Notes: a model not told the origin generated them from the letters alone. A DNA stretch of 64,000 nt from Embleya hyalina (GCF_003967355.1 NZ_BIFH01000052.1:39634-103633), one strand, 5' to 3'; shown: positions 18,478 through 31,173, counted from the stretch's first letter. A program made the numbers and translations.

Positions 18478-19640
18478 TGAGTCGCTTCTCCGACCTCAAG
18501 AACATCGGCGTCCGGCTGCACCACGGCGACGTCTCGTTCGATTTCGTCGGTCGCAAGAAGATCTGGTACTCGATCTCGGCGCTGATCCTGGTGCTCGCGG
18601 TCGGCGGCCTGCTCGGCCGCGGGCTGCACGAGGGCATCGAGTTCAAGGGCGGGTCGGTCTACACGATCCAGGACACCTCGGCCTCGCAGGGCGACGCGCG
18701 CAAGGCGGTGGAGCCGTTCACCGACGGCACCGAGGCCATAGTGCAAAAGGTCGGCGGCAGCGGTCTGCGGATCCAGCTCGCCGAGTCCGACGCGGACAAG
18801 ACCAAGCAGATCTCGGCGGCCATCGCCAAGGATCTGAAGGTCGCGCCCGACAAGGTCAACACGCAGGTGGTCGGTCCCAGCTGGGGCAAGGAGATCTCCA
18901 AGAAGGCCCTCCAGGGCCTGGTGATCTTCATGATCCTGGTGGTGATCTACCTCACCTTCGCCTTCGAGTGGCGCATGGCCGTGGCCGCGTTGGTCGCGCT
19001 CATCCACGACATCGTGATCACCATCGGGGTGTACGCCCTGGTGGGCTTCGAGGTGACGCCCGGCACGGTGATCGGTCTGCTGACGATTCTCGGTTACTCC
19101 CTGTACGACACGGTCGTGGTGTTCGACACGGTCAAGGAGAACACCAAGAACATCACCAAGCAGACCAAGCGCACCTACAGCGAAGCGGCCAACGCCGGTC
19201 TGAACCAGACCCTGGTGCGCTCGATCAACACCACCGTGGTCGCGCTGCTCCCGGTCGCCTCGCTGCTGTTCGTCGGCGGCGGGCTGCTGGGCGCGGGCAT
19301 GCTCAAGGACATCGCGCTGTCGCTGTTCGTGGGTCTGGCCGCCGGCGCGTTCTCGTCGATCTTCATCGCCACGCCGATACTGGCCGACCTCAAGGAGCGG
19401 TCGCCGGAGATGCGGCTGCTCGCGAAGAAGGTGGCCCAGCGTCGGGCGTCCGAGGCGAAGGCGGCCAAGGCCGCCGAGGCCGCGGGCATCCCCGCGGACC
19501 AGGCCGAGGGTCACCCGGACGTGGACGAGGAGACCGAGGCGGACGAGGACGAGACCGTACCCGCGCAGGGCGGCGCGGCTCGCGCGGGCGCCGCGCGCGG
19601 CCGGTCGCGCACCCGTCCCGCCGGCAAGAGGAAGCGCTGA
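18477..19640 (+). CDS. secF: Protein translocase subunit SecF
   Basis: The 387-residue partner of SecD has six membrane spans, the periplasmic motif I-E-F-K-G-G-S and the segment L-G-Y-S-L-Y-D-T-V-V-V-F-D in the fourth span. The C-terminal 80 residues form a charged Ala/Glu/Arg tail, usual in Streptomyces-like forms. GAAGGAGG lies four bases before the ATG, which overlaps the secD stop. Its own stop overlaps the apt ATG. Confidence 0.95.
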   Translation: MSRFSDLKNIGVRLHHGDVSFDFVGRKKIWYSISALILVLAVGGLLGRGLHEGIEFKGGSVYTIQDTSASQGDARKAVEPFTDGTEAIVQKVGGSGLRIQLAESDADKTKQISAAIAKDLKVAPDKVNTQVVGPSWGKEISKKALQGLVIFMILVVIYLTFAFEWRMAVAALVALIHDIVITIGVYALVGFEVTPGTVIGLLTILGYSLYDTVVVFDTVKENTKNITKQTKRTYSEAANAGLNQTLVRSINTTVVALLPVASLLFVGGGLLGAGMLKDIALSLFVGLAAGAFSSIFIATPILADLKERSPEMRLLAKKVAQRRASEAKAAKAAEAAGIPADQAEGHPDVDEETEADEDETVPAQGGAARAGAARGRSRTRPAGKRKR

Positions 19641-20188
19641 TGACCACCGACTCCGGCGAGCTGCGCAAACTGCTCGAAAGCCGGATCCGGGACGTGCCGG
19701 ACTGGCCGAAGCCGGGCGTGGTGTTCAAGGACATCTCGCCGCTGCTCGCCGACCCGGTCGCCTTCGCGGCCCTGGTCGACGCGCTGGCCGAGCGCTGTGC
19801 CGGCCGGGTGGACAAGGTGGTGGGGATCGAGGCCCGAGGCTTCATCCTCGCCGCTCCGGTCGCCCTGCGGGCCCGGGCCGGATTCGTGCCGGTGCGCAAG
19901 GCGGGCAAGCTGCCGTGCGCCACCCACGCGCAGTCCTACGAGCTGGAATACGGCTCGGCCACCCTCGAGGTGCACCAGGACGCGTTCGGGGCCGGTGACC
20001 GGGTGCTCGTGATCGACGACGTGCTCGCCACCGGCGGGACCGTCGAGGCCACGATCGACCTGATCCGGCGGGCCGGAGCCGAGGTGGTCGGGGTCGAGGT
20101 CCTGCTCGAACTCGGCTTCCTGGACGGCCGGGCCCGGCTCGCGCCGGTGTTGCCGGACGGCGTGCTGGAGTCGTTCATCGTCGTGTGA
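19640..20188 (+). CDS. apt: Adenine phosphoribosyltransferase
   Basis: The 182-residue enzyme salvages adenine to AMP using PRPP. The PRPP-binding loop V-L-V-I-D-D-V-L-A-T-G-G-T is visible around residue 120, and the N-terminal I-R-D-V-P-D-W-P-K-P-G-V-V-F-K-D-I is the family signature. It starts at TGATG overlapping secF; the order secD-secF-apt-rel is the classic actinobacterial arrangement. A strong hairpin follows the gene. Confidence 0.95.
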   Translation: MTTDSGELRKLLESRIRDVPDWPKPGVVFKDISPLLADPVAFAALVDALAERCAGRVDKVVGIEARGFILAAPVALRARAGFVPVRKAGKLPCATHAQSYELEYGSATLEVHQDAFGAGDRVLVIDDVLATGGTVEATIDLIRRAGAEVVGVEVLLELGFLDGRARLAPVLPDGVLESFIVV

Positions 20189-20211
20189 CACGCCGCCCGC
20201 GGCCGGTGCTC

Positions 20212-20251
20212 GGAGGCCGGAGGCGCCCCAGGTGGGGAGCCTCCGGCCTCC
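20212..20251 (+). terminator. Terminator after apt
   Basis: A perfect 13-bp stem (20212-20224 with 20239-20251) has a further CCCCA/TGGGG pairing in its loop. It begins 24 bases after the apt stop and precedes the separate rel promoter. Confidence 0.75.
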
Positions 20252-20304
20252 GCCGTTTCGGCGGCCGCCGAACCGGATGGCCGAGTGTCGACGGCGCGGG
20301 TCAG

Positions 20305-20310
20305 TACGAT
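20305..20310 (+). promoter_or_regulatory. Putative rel -10 box
   Basis: TACGAT preceded by CAG is a typical actinobacterial -10 element. It lies between the apt terminator and the TTG start of rel. No good -35 hexamer is seen at the usual spacing. Confidence 0.4.
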
Positions 20311-20341
20311 GGAATTTCCGTCATCTGTGGGAGGAGTTCCC

Positions 20342-23041
<2,700 letters not shown>

Positions 23042-23557
23042 CCCCACGCGGGGCGGGAGGCGGCGTCGGGAGGGTTTTCCGGCGCCGCTCGGTCGTTGTG
23101 TCCGGGGGAGCGGGGCGGGGGCCTGTGGGCGGCGCTCGGGGCCGCTGCGACGCGCGCCGTCGGGCCGGGAACGGGGCGGTGCGGGATCGGGACGCAAGCG
23201 GGTGCCCGGGCCTTGGTCGCGACCGGGTCCGGGCGGGGAACGCGGCGGGCCGGTCACGTCGGGAGCGCTCGGTCGTGACCGGGGCCGGACCGGAAAGCGC
23301 GGTGGCTCGGGCGCGTGGGGAGCGGGGCCGGGACGGGGCGGGCGCCGGCCCGGGCGCGGTCGGTCGTGGTCGGTCGTGGTCGCGTCCGATAACGGGCCGA
23401 TGGCACCACGGGCGGGCCCGGACCGGCTGTCGCCGATCCGGGCCCGCCCGTGTGTGGTGTGCGTCGCCGCGCCGCGGAGCCGGCCGCGCCTACGCGAGGG
23501 ATCCGCGTACGCGCACGCCCGCGCGACTCGAACCGCTCGGCCGGCCGCCCGTCCCGC
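23042..23557. other. Gene-free stretch between rel and the DUF349 gene
   Basis: This 516-bp gap between convergent genes is G-rich on the plus strand and shows no convincing start signal or family motif. Its only clear structure is the hairpin at 23408-23451. Confidence 0.6.
23408..23451. terminator. Bidirectional terminator between rel and DUF349 gene
   Basis: A perfect 15-bp stem (23408-23422 with 23437-23451) with a 14-base loop lies 107 bases beyond the stop of the minus-strand gene and 367 bases after rel. Confidence 0.65.
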
Positions 23558-24787
23558 TCAGCCGGAGAACTCCTCCAGCGCCTTGTTCGCCTCGGCCAGC
23601 CACTCCGCGCGGGCCGCGATCGACTCCTCGGCCTCGCGCAGCTTGCGCTCGTTGCCCGCCGCGCGGGCCTTCTCCGCCTGCTGGGTGAGCTTGTCGATGG
23701 ACGCCTGGATCTGGTCCACCGCGGCCTGCGCGCGAGCCCGGGCCTCCGGGTTCGTGCGCTTCCACAGCTCCTCCTCGGCCTCGCGGATCGCCCGCTCGAC
23801 CGTCTGGAGCCGGGCCTCCATCCTCGGCCGGGCGTCGCGCGGGACGTGGCCGACGGCCTCCCAGCGATCGTTGATCGAGCGCAGTGCCGCCCGAGCCGCC
23901 TTGACGTCCGTCACCGGGAGGATCGTCTCGGCCTCGACGAGCAGCACCTCCTTCGCGGCCTGGTTCTCCCGCTGCTCGGAGTCGCGCTCGGCGAACACCT
24001 CGCTGCGCGCCGCGAAGAACACGTCCTGCGCGGCCCGGAAGCGCTGCCACAGCTCTTCCTCGACGTCGCGCTGGGCCCGGCCGGCGGCCTTCCAGTCGTT
24101 CATCAGGTCGCGGTAGCGCGCCGCGGTGTCGGTCCAGTCGGTGGACGCGGACAGCGCCTCGGCCGCCTCGACCAACTTCTCCTTGACCCGCTTGGCGCTG
24201 TCGCGCTGACCGTCCAGCTCCGCGAAGTGCGCCTTGCGGCGCTTGGCGAAGTTGGACCGGGCCTGGGAGAACCGATGCCACAGTTCGTCGTCGGCCTTGC
24301 GGTCCAGGCGCGGCACGGCCTTCCAGGCGTCCACCAGCGCGCGCAGTCGCTCGCCGGCCGGTCGCCAGTCCGTGCTCTGGCCCAGCAGCTCGGCCTCGGC
24401 GACGATGCGCTCCTTGGCGCCCTGCGCCTCCTCCTGCGCCTTCGCGCGGGTGGCCTTGCGCTCCTCACGCTTGGAATCCACCACGGTCACCAGCGCGTCC
24501 AGGCGCTTGACCAGCGATTCCAGATCGCCGACCGCGTTCGCGTCGACGATGCTCGCGCGCAGGCGCTCGATCGCGTGGTGGGCGTCCTTGGGCGCGAGGT
24601 CGGTGGTCCGTACCCGCCGCGCGAGCAACTCCACCTCGACGGCGAGTCCCTCGTACTTGCGCCGGAAGTAGGCCAGGGCCTCGTCCGGGGAACCCGCCTG
24701 CCACGAACCGACGGAGCGTTCACCGTCCGCCGTCTTGACAAAGACGTTTCCCTGCTCGTCCACGCGGCCCCACGGGTCGCTGCTCAC
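23558..24787 (-). CDS. DUF349 domain-containing coiled-coil protein
   Basis: The 409-residue protein is almost entirely helical and highly charged. It contains several tandem DUF349 repeats of about 70-80 residues marked by W-(K/R/E)-A-x-x-x-x-x-R-x-x-(D/E)-x-x-L-W-x-R-F, seen at roughly 145-175, 220-250 and 295-345. Function is unknown; the gene is a regular neighbour of rel and the cyclophilin gene in actinobacteria. The GTG start has AAGGAGG five bases upstream, and TAGAGT at 24818-24823 on the minus strand may be its -10 box. Confidence 0.8.
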   Translation of the reverse strand: MSSDPWGRVDEQGNVFVKTADGERSVGSWQAGSPDEALAYFRRKYEGLAVEVELLARRVRTTDLAPKDAHHAIERLRASIVDANAVGDLESLVKRLDALVTVVDSKREERKATRAKAQEEAQGAKERIVAEAELLGQSTDWRPAGERLRALVDAWKAVPRLDRKADDELWHRFSQARSNFAKRRKAHFAELDGQRDSAKRVKEKLVEAAEALSASTDWTDTAARYRDLMNDWKAAGRAQRDVEEELWQRFRAAQDVFFAARSEVFAERDSEQRENQAAKEVLLVEAETILPVTDVKAARAALRSINDRWEAVGHVPRDARPRMEARLQTVERAIREAEEELWKRTNPEARARAQAAVDQIQASIDKLTQQAEKARAAGNERKLREAEESIAARAEWLAEANKALEEFSG

Positions 24788-24817
24788 AGCGGCCTCCTTC
24801 GATGCTGAATGCGGCGC

Positions 24818-24823
24818 ACTCTA
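24818..24823 (-). promoter_or_regulatory. Putative -10 box of the DUF349 gene
   Basis: TAGAGT on the minus strand lies 30 bases before the GTG, just downstream of the cyclophilin terminator. A -35 hexamer is not obvious. Confidence 0.35.
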
Positions 24824-24832
24824 CACAGGACC

Positions 24833-24862
24833 CCCCGGGCGCGGGCCGGGCCGTGCCCGGGG
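24833..24862 (-). terminator. Terminator after the cyclophilin gene
   Basis: An 8-bp CCCCGGGC/GCCCGGGG stem encloses a GC-rich 14-base loop with further pairing. It lies 31 bases beyond the cyclophilin stop on the minus strand. Confidence 0.5.
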
Positions 24863-24893
24863 AGTCGCGGTGGAACACGCGTGCGGTCGGTTG

Positions 24894-25736
24894 CTACTTG
24901 GCCACGGTCACGCTGTCGAGGACCACGTTCTCGTGCGGCGCGCCGTCGCTGCCGCCGTCCTCGGTGCCCGCGGCGGCGATCTTCTGCAGGACGTCCATCC
25001 CGCCGGTGACCTTGCCGAACGGGGTGTAGTTCGGCGGCAGTTTGCTGTCCCCGGTGACCAGGAAGAACTGGCTGCCGTTGGTGCCGGGACCGGAGTTCGC
25101 CATCGCCACCGTGCCCGCGGGGTAGGCCGCGGTGCCGTCCGCGCCGGCGGTGCCCAGGTTCTCGTCGACGAACTTGTACCCGGGACCACCCGTGCCGGTG
25201 CCGGTCGGGTCGCCGCACTGGAGCACCGCCAGGCCGCCCGTGGTCAGCCGGTGGCACTTGGTGTGGTCGAAGAACTTCTTGCCCGCCAGGAACGCGAACG
25301 AGTTCACCGTGTGCGGCGCCTTGGCCGCGTCCAGGGCGACCTTCACCTCGCCGCACGTGGTCTTGAGCGTCATCGTGTACGCGCCGGCCGTGTCGATCGA
25401 CATCGCCGGCTCCGCGGTGAACTGCTCCTTCGTCGGATCGCCCGGCGCCGGCGCCGCACACGTCTTCGGCTTGGCGGCGGGCGGCGGCGACTGCGGCGCG
25501 GAGGGCTGCGTGCTCGGCGGGGTGTTCGCCGCGTTCGTCTTCTTGTCGTCCTTGTCGTCGTCACTCGTCGCCACCGCGAGCCATGCCCCGCCACCCGCCA
25601 CCACGACCACCGCCGCGACCGCGGCGACGACCTGATTGCGCCGGCGCCGACGTGCGTGCGCGGTCCCGCGTCGCTCCTGCTGGCGCTCGAACTTCTCGCG
25701 CGCGAGCTGTCGCTGGCGCTGCTGTTTGGTGACCAC
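24894..25736 (-). CDS. Membrane-anchored cyclophilin-type peptidyl-prolyl isomerase
   Basis: The 280-residue protein has a basic cytoplasmic tail, one membrane span (about 35-57), a Thr/Pro/Ala linker and an extracytoplasmic cyclophilin domain. Family segments H-R-L-T-T-G-G, Q-F-F-L-V and F-G-K-V-T-G-G-M-D-V-L are present, so it should catalyse proline isomerisation of exported proteins. The usual F-x-R-V-x-x-G-F-M-x-Q-G-G core reads C-H-R-L-T-T-G-G-L-A-V-L-Q-C-G; this and two further cysteines (C93, T-T-C-G-E) suggest disulfides. GTG 25736 has AGGAG eight bases upstream. It matches mycobacterial ppiB in position, next to rel. Confidence 0.85.
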   Translation of the reverse strand: MVTKQQRQRQLAREKFERQQERRGTAHARRRRRNQVVAAVAAVVVVAGGGAWLAVATSDDDKDDKKTNAANTPPSTQPSAPQSPPPAAKPKTCAAPAPGDPTKEQFTAEPAMSIDTAGAYTMTLKTTCGEVKVALDAAKAPHTVNSFAFLAGKKFFDHTKCHRLTTGGLAVLQCGDPTGTGTGGPGYKFVDENLGTAGADGTAAYPAGTVAMANSGPGTNGSQFFLVTGDSKLPPNYTPFGKVTGGMDVLQKIAAAGTEDGGSDGAPHENVVLDSVTVAK

Positions 25737-26050
25737 CGCGTGCTCTCCTGGATTCGAATGGTTCGAACGGACTGATGTGGATGGGACTCGACCCGGACGG
25801 CCGTGCGACCGAGCCTGCGCCGGACGACGGCTTCCGGCACCGTGACGGGATCCGTGTACCGGTCCCGACCTGCGGTGATCCCACACGTGCGGAACCGGTC
25901 GCAGCTCGCGCACAGTCTAGGCACGCACCCCCGGAACCGGTTCGCGATCCGCCCCCGCGCGCCGGTAGTCTCGTATCCGATTCCCACGTCCGCCGCATAC
26001 TTCCGTGCTTGCCCCCGTCGCCGGAAGACCCCGAGACCGAGAGGACGAAC
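25737..26050. other. Divergent promoter region, cyclophilin gene / MBL gene
   Basis: This 314-bp gap contains no gene. Possible -10 boxes are TAGTCT on the plus strand near 25966 and TAGACT on the minus strand near 25913; neither has a clear -35 partner. Confidence 0.35.
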
Positions 26051-26746
26051 GTGATCGTCGCCGGGTTCCCCGCAGGGTCCTTCCAGACCAACTGTTACGT
26101 GGTCGCTCCGGGCGCCGGCGAGGAGTGCGTGATCGTCGACCCCGGGCAGGACGCGTTCGACGGCGTACAGGACATCGTCCGCGAGCACGGGCTGCGTCCG
26201 GTGGCGGTGGTGTTGACCCACGGGCACATCGATCACATGTTCTCCGTGGTGCCGGTGTGCGCCGAGCACAAGGTGCCCGCGTGGATCCACCCCGACGACC
26301 GCGACCTGCTCTCCGACCCGGCCAAGGGCCTGTCGCTCGGCGTGGGACAGCAGTTGTTCGGCGGGATGACCTTCACCGAACCCGAGGACGTGCGCCTGCT
26401 CACCGACGGCGCCGTGCTCGAACTCGCGGGCCTCGAGCTGACGGTCCATCATGCGCCCGGCCATACACAGGGGTCGGTGGCCTTCGGCACCCAGGGAAGC
26501 GCGGACATCCCGCCCATCCTGTACTCGGGTGACCTGCTGTTCGCCGGCTCCATCGGACGCACCGACCTGCCCGGCGGCGATCACGCGCAGATGTTGCGCT
26601 CGTTGTCCCGGGTGTGTCTGCCCCTGCCGGACGAGACCGTCGTCCTGTCCGGCCACGGCCCCCAGACGACGATCGGCCGCGAGCGCGCGAGCAATCCGTA
26701 TCTGCAAGAGCTGACGCCGCCCGCGGGACCGCACCGAGGAATGTGA
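26051..26746 (+). CDS. Metallo-beta-lactamase fold hydrolase (glyoxalase II-like)
   Basis: The 231-residue protein shows the metal-binding motif T-H-G-H-I-D-H (H57, H59, D61, H62), a further H in P-G-H-T-Q-G-S and the bridging D in Y-S-G-D-L-L-F. This is the layout of glyoxalase II-like hydrolases of thioesters such as lactoyl-thiol adducts. In actinobacteria the thiol could be mycothiol, but this is inference. GTG 26051 has GAGAGGA six bases upstream. It is the first gene of a unit with hisS and aspS, as in mycobacteria where a glyoxalase-like gene precedes hisS. Confidence 0.85.
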   Translation: MIVAGFPAGSFQTNCYVVAPGAGEECVIVDPGQDAFDGVQDIVREHGLRPVAVVLTHGHIDHMFSVVPVCAEHKVPAWIHPDDRDLLSDPAKGLSLGVGQQLFGGMTFTEPEDVRLLTDGAVLELAGLELTVHHAPGHTQGSVAFGTQGSADIPPILYSGDLLFAGSIGRTDLPGGDHAQMLRSLSRVCLPLPDETVVLSGHGPQTTIGRERASNPYLQELTPPAGPHRGM

Positions 26747-26760
26747 CGGATTTTCATACC

Positions 26761-28020
26761 GTGAGTACCTTCAACGCCCCCAAGGGCACCTTCGACATGC
26801 TCCCGCCGTATTCGGAGACGTTCAACCGGATCCGGATCCAGTTCGGCCTGGAACTGCGCGACGCGGGTTTCCAGTACATCGAGACCCCCACCTTCGAGGA
26901 GACCGGCCTCTTCCTGCGCGGCGTCGGCGAGTCCACCGACATCGTGACCAAGGAGATGTACACCTTCGAGGACCGCGGCGGCCGCTCGCTGACGCTGCGC
27001 CCCGAGGGCACCGCGGCGGTGATGCGCTCGGTGCTCCAGCACAACCTGTACGCGGGCCGACTGCCCGTGAAGTTGTGGTACTTCGGCTCGTACTACCGCT
27101 ACGAGCGTCCGCAGGCCGGCCGTACCCGGCAGTTCACCCAGGTCGGCGCCGAGGCGATCGGCAGCGACGACCCGCTGGTCGACGTCGAGATGATCGCGCT
27201 GGCCACCGAGGGCTTCCAAAAGCTCGGCCTGCGCGACTTCCGGCTGCTGCTCAACTCGCTCGGCTGCCGCGAGTGCCGCCCCGTCTACCGGGCCAAGCTG
27301 CAGGAGTTCCTGCGCGCGCTCGACCTGGACGAGGAGACGCACGCGCGGATCGAGATCAACCCGCTGCGCGTGCTCGACGACAAGCGGCCCGAGGTGCAGG
27401 CGCTGATCGCCGACGCCCCGCTGATCACCGACCACCTGTGCGAGGCCTGCGCCGAACACCACACGTTCGTGCGCGGCATGCTCGACGAGTTGGAGATCGC
27501 CTACGAGGACACCCCCCGGCTGGTCCGGGGCCTCGACTACTACAACCGCACCACGTTCGAGTTCGTGCACGACGGCCTCGGCGCGCAGTCGGCGATCGGC
27601 GGCGGCGGGCGCTACGACGGTCTGTCCGAGGACCTCGGCGGCCCCGACCTGCCCTCGGTGGGCTGGGCGCTGGGCATCGGCCGCACGATGCTCGCGATGG
27701 AGGCCGAGGGCCAGGCCGTGGAGACCCCCGCCGACTGCGACGTCTACGGCGTCGCGATCGGCGACGCGGCCCGCCGCGCGGTCTTCGCCATGGTCACCCA
27801 GCTGCGGATCGAGGACATCCCGGCCGACATGGCGTTCGGCGGGAAGAAGCTCAAGGGCGCCATGAAGGCCGCGTCGCAATCCGGCGCCCGTTACGCCATC
27901 GTCGTCGGCGATCGTGACCTCACCGAGGGCGTCGCCCAGATCAAGGACCTGTCGAACGGGGACCAGACCCCGGTTCCGCTCGACCAGGTCGTCACCGTCT
28001 TGAAGGAGAAGCTTCAGTGA
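26761..28020 (+). CDS. hisS: Histidine-tRNA ligase
   Basis: The 419-residue class II synthetase charges tRNA-His. Motif 2 (Y-R-Y-E-R-P), the L-R-P-E-G-T segment, the histidine-specific [11 protein letters not shown] and motif 3 (G-W-A-L-G-I-G-R) are visible. GTG 26761 gives the common N-terminus S-T-F-N-A-P-K-G-T; an in-frame GTG at 26743 overlaps the upstream stop (GTGA) and would add six residues, so the exact start is open. The stop overlaps the GTG of aspS. Confidence 0.95.
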   Translation: MSTFNAPKGTFDMLPPYSETFNRIRIQFGLELRDAGFQYIETPTFEETGLFLRGVGESTDIVTKEMYTFEDRGGRSLTLRPEGTAAVMRSVLQHNLYAGRLPVKLWYFGSYYRYERPQAGRTRQFTQVGAEAIGSDDPLVDVEMIALATEGFQKLGLRDFRLLLNSLGCRECRPVYRAKLQEFLRALDLDEETHARIEINPLRVLDDKRPEVQALIADAPLITDHLCEACAEHHTFVRGMLDELEIAYEDTPRLVRGLDYYNRTTFEFVHDGLGAQSAIGGGGRYDGLSEDLGGPDLPSVGWALGIGRTMLAMEAEGQAVETPADCDVYGVAIGDAARRAVFAMVTQLRIEDIPADMAFGGKKLKGAMKAASQSGARYAIVVGDRDLTEGVAQIKDLSNGDQTPVPLDQVVTVLKEKLQ

Positions 28021-29855
28021 TCCGCACCCATGACGCCGGGACGCTCCGCGCCGAGCACGCCGGCCACACCGTGACGCTCGCCGGCTGGGTGGCCCGGCGG
28101 CGCGATCACGGCGGCGTGGCGTTCGTGGACCTGCGCGACGCCTCGGGCACCGTGCAGGTGGTCTTCCGCGACCTGGAGACGGTGCACAACCTGCGCTCCG
28201 AGTTCTGCGTGCGGGTCACCGGCGACGTGCGGGTGCGTCCCGACGGCAACGAGAACACCGAGATCCCCACCGGGGCGGTCGAGGTCGTCGTGGACGACTT
28301 CGAGATCCTGTCGGAGGCGGCGCCGCTGCCGTTCCCGATCGAGGAGTACACCCCGGGCACGGTCAACGAGGAGGTGCGGCTCAAGCACCGCTACCTCGAC
28401 CTGCGGCGCGCGTCGATGGCGCGCAACCTGCGGCTGCGCTCGAAGGTCACCCGGGTGATCCGCGAGGTGATGGAGGACCACGACTTCCTCGACATCGAGA
28501 CGCCGTACCTGACCCGGTCCACGCCGGAGGGCGCCCGCGACTTCCTGGTGCCGGTGCGGCTGCAGCCGGGCTCGTGGTACGCGCTGCCGCAGTCGCCGCA
28601 GTTGTTCAAGCAACTGCTGATGGTGGCCGGGATGGAGCGCTACTACCAGATCGCGCGCTGCTTCCGGGACGAGGACTTCAGGGCCGACCGGCAGCCGGAG
28701 TTCACCCAGCTGGACGTCGAGATGTCCTTCTGCGACGCCGAGGACATCCTGGCGCTGACCGAGAAGCTGATCGCGCGGGTGTGGCGCGAGGTGCACGGCG
28801 TGGAGATCGCGCTGCCGCTGCCCCGGCTGCCCTACGCCGAGGCGATGGCGCGCTACGGCTCGGACAAGCCGGACACCCGCTTCGGGTGCGAACTGGCGGA
28901 CCTGACGGCCTACTTCGAGGGCACCTCCTTCCGGGTGTTCCAGGCCGAGTTCATCGGCGCGGTGGTGATGCCCGGCGGCGCCGCGCAGACCCGCAAGGAG
29001 CTGGACGGCTGGCAGGACTGGGCGAAGGCGCGCGGCGCGCGCGGGCTCGCCTACGTGCTGGTCGACGCGGAGACCGGCGAACTGCGCGGCCCGGTGGCCA
29101 AGAACCTGTCCGAGGAGCACCTGGCCGGGCTGGTCGAGGCGACCGGGGCGAGTAGGGGCGACTGCATCTTCTTCGCGGCCGGGCGGCGCACGGCGCAGCT
29201 CGAACTGCTCGGCGCGGCGCGGTTGGAGATCGCCCGGCGCGGGTCGCTGATCGACGAGTCGAAGTGGAACTTCCTCTGGGTCGTCGACTTCCCGATGTTC
29301 GAGCCGATCGAGGACGCGGCCGGCAACCACCAGGGCTGGCACGCGATCCACCACCCCTTCACGGCGCCGACGGCGGAGTGGCTGGACGGGTTCGACAAGA
29401 ACCCGGGCGAGGCGCTGTCGAACGCGTACGACATCGTGCTCAACGGCACCGAGATCGGCGGCGGTTCGATCCGTATCCACCGTCGGGACGTGCAGGAGCG
29501 CGCGTTCGCGGCGATCGGGATGTCGGAGGAGGAGGCGCAGTCGCAGTTCGGGTTCCTGCTGGACGCGTTCGCGTACGGGCCGCCGCCGCATGGCGGGATC
29601 GCGTTGGGGTTGGACCGGCTGGTGGCGTTGTTGGGCGGGGCGGAGTCGATTCGGGATGTGATCGCGTTCCCGAAGACGGCTTCCGGTGGGGATCCGTTGA
29701 CCGGGGCGCCGTCGCCGATCACGGTGCAGCAGCGGCGGGAGGCGGGGATCGACGCGAAGCCGAAGTCGGGGGCCGGTGGCGCCGGTGATGCCGGTGCCAA
29801 GGGTGCGGGTGCGGGTGCGGCTGGGGCTGCGGTTGCGGATGCCGAGAAGGTGTAA
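28017..29855 (+). CDS. aspS: Aspartate-tRNA(Asp/Asn) ligase
   Basis: This 612-residue class IIb synthetase has an N-terminal OB anticodon-binding domain, the bacterial insertion domain and the catalytic motifs F-R-D-E-D (motif 2) and G-L-D-R-L-V (motif 3). It is probably the non-discriminating form if Asn-tRNA is made by amidation, but the window cannot show that. The last 30 residues are an Ala/Gly/Lys low-complexity tail. The GTG overlaps the hisS stop by four bases, giving tight coupling. Confidence 0.95.
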   Translation: MIRTHDAGTLRAEHAGHTVTLAGWVARRRDHGGVAFVDLRDASGTVQVVFRDLETVHNLRSEFCVRVTGDVRVRPDGNENTEIPTGAVEVVVDDFEILSEAAPLPFPIEEYTPGTVNEEVRLKHRYLDLRRASMARNLRLRSKVTRVIREVMEDHDFLDIETPYLTRSTPEGARDFLVPVRLQPGSWYALPQSPQLFKQLLMVAGMERYYQIARCFRDEDFRADRQPEFTQLDVEMSFCDAEDILALTEKLIARVWREVHGVEIALPLPRLPYAEAMARYGSDKPDTRFGCELADLTAYFEGTSFRVFQAEFIGAVVMPGGAAQTRKELDGWQDWAKARGARGLAYVLVDAETGELRGPVAKNLSEEHLAGLVEATGASRGDCIFFAAGRRTAQLELLGAARLEIARRGSLIDESKWNFLWVVDFPMFEPIEDAAGNHQGWHAIHHPFTAPTAEWLDGFDKNPGEALSNAYDIVLNGTEIGGGSIRIHRRDVQERAFAAIGMSEEEAQSQFGFLLDAFAYGPPPHGGIALGLDRLVALLGGAESIRDVIAFPKTASGGDPLTGAPSPITVQQRREAGIDAKPKSGAGGAGDAGAKGAGAGAAGAAVADAEKV

Positions 29856-29881
29856 CCGCCCGTCTGTCGGTGGATGTTGTG

Positions 29882-29910
29882 GGGCGGTCGGGCCAGTGGC
29901 TCGGCCGCCC
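29882..29910 (+). terminator. Terminator after aspS
   Basis: A 9-bp stem with one G-T pair (29882-29890 with 29902-29910) begins 26 bases after the aspS stop. Confidence 0.55.
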
Positions 29911-30109
29911 TTCGGCGTTGGGGGCGGGTTCGGGGGGGCGGACGGGCGTGTGTGGGGGCGTGTGGACGCGTGTGGTGGCGGCGGGGCGGTGGGGGCGGGC
30001 GTAGGAAAAACGCTTCTGCACAGGGGGAAAGCGAGGGTGGGCGTCGGTGCCTACCTTGGAAGTCGAGCCGGTCGCCGGGATCGGTTCGGACTACCTCGGG
30101 GAGGCCGAC

Positions 30110-30559
30110 ATGGCGGTGGACTTGACCAAGCGGCGGGTGCCGGCGGAGTACGTGACGCGGTCGACCGTGCTGGGGCGGGGTTGGACGCAGGCCGCCATCG
30201 GGCGTTTCCTGACCGAGCCCGACGGGACGATGGCCAACATGCGATATCGCGGTTCGCCGCCGGTGCGGTTGTACGCGATGGCGCGCGTGCAGGCGATCGA
30301 GGGCACGCGGGAATGGCAGGAGTGGTTCCACGCGTCGCGGCGGCGGCGCGCGGCGGCGCTGGAGCGGGCGGCGGCCGGGGGCGTCGGGACCGACGGGGGT
30401 GCAACGGGCGGAGGTGGTGCGCCCGTTGTCGTCGGGGCCGGGGCCGGGGCCGAGGCCGAGGCCGGGGTCGAGGTGGGGGTTCGGGTCGGCTCGCATGTCG
30501 GAGGCGGGCGGGATGCTGGAGCGGGTCGAGGTCGGGGCTCGAATCGGGAGGTCGCATGA
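30110..30559 (+). CDS. Small basic protein of unknown function
   Basis: The 149-residue product has an N-terminal domain of about 75 residues with R-G-W-T-Q-A-A-I-G-R-F-L-T-E-P-D and S-P-P-V-R-L-Y-A-M-A-R-V. I recall similar G-W-T...E-P-D...R-L-Y...R-V segments in many uncharacterised Streptomyces proteins. The C-terminal half is Arg/Ala then Gly/Ala/Val low complexity. ATG 30110 is chosen because GGGGAGG lies five bases upstream; an in-frame GTG at 30047 lacks a good ribosome site. The stop overlaps the ATG of the next gene (ATGA). No function can be named. Confidence 0.6.
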   Translation: MAVDLTKRRVPAEYVTRSTVLGRGWTQAAIGRFLTEPDGTMANMRYRGSPPVRLYAMARVQAIEGTREWQEWFHASRRRRAAALERAAAGGVGTDGGATGGGGAPVVVGAGAGAEAEAGVEVGVRVGSHVGGGRDAGAGRGRGSNREVA

Positions 30560-31068
30560 GCCACACCGTGCATATCAATCCGCTGCGGTGGTTCACCGAC
30601 GGCGAGGGTGGCCTGGAGTTCGTCGAGTCGTTCGGCACGCCGGTGCCGGCCGACCTCCTGGAGGAGGCGCGGGCCGCGTCCTATCCGCAAGTCGGCGATC
30701 TGTTGGGGGTGTTGCGCGGCGAAGGGTTGTCGGCGCGCTGTTGGTTCAGTCTGTGGGTCGACGGCGCCGAGGTGACCGATCCGCTCCCGGAGCGGCCCGG
30801 GGGTGGTGACGGCGATCATCTGGGCGGGCTCGCGCTGGCGGTCGCGGGCGAGCGCAAGCGGATCGGCGGCGACGAGCCGGCGTCCGGGCTGACCTGCCGG
30901 GCTCCGGGGGAGGGTGCGGTGGAGCGGGCGGTGGTCGCGCTGGCCGAGGCGTTCGGGCCGCAGGTGATGTGGGCCGGGGACATCGGCGAGGTGGTGGTGG
31001 TGCCGCCGGGGTGGACCGCCGACCGGGTTCGGCGCCGACGGGCGGGGTGCGACATGGCCGATTCGTGA
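30556..31068 (+). CDS. Conserved-looking hypothetical protein
   Basis: This 170-residue soluble protein is not recognised. It is acidic in the middle, has no membrane span and shows no catalytic motif I can name. Its ATG overlaps the previous stop and has GGGAGG five bases upstream, so the two small genes are probably co-translated and may form a pair. Codon use (strong G/C third position) looks real. It is followed 105 bp later by the vWA gene, which may share the transcript. Confidence 0.6.
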   Translation: MSHTVHINPLRWFTDGEGGLEFVESFGTPVPADLLEEARAASYPQVGDLLGVLRGEGLSARCWFSLWVDGAEVTDPLPERPGGGDGDHLGGLALAVAGERKRIGGDEPASGLTCRAPGEGAVERAVVALAEAFGPQVMWAGDIGEVVVVPPGWTADRVRRRRAGCDMADS

Positions 31069-31173
31069 GGGATCTGCCCCTGTTCGTGGGGGTGGGGCAT
31101 CTGGGAGCGTAGTCGCGGGAAGCCCCCGGGAGGGGGCGGCCACCCGACTCGTTCGACTGCTGGGAGCCTCGCC

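Noticed and set aside
25750..25775. Overlapping TTCGAA words upstream of the cyclophilin gene
   Set aside because: No pair has the spacing of a LexA box, and no other regulator consensus fits.
30047..30109. GTG 30047 as the start of the first small cassette gene
   Set aside because: ATG 30110 has a much better ribosome site (GGGGAGG at five bases); the stretch before it may be untranslated leader.
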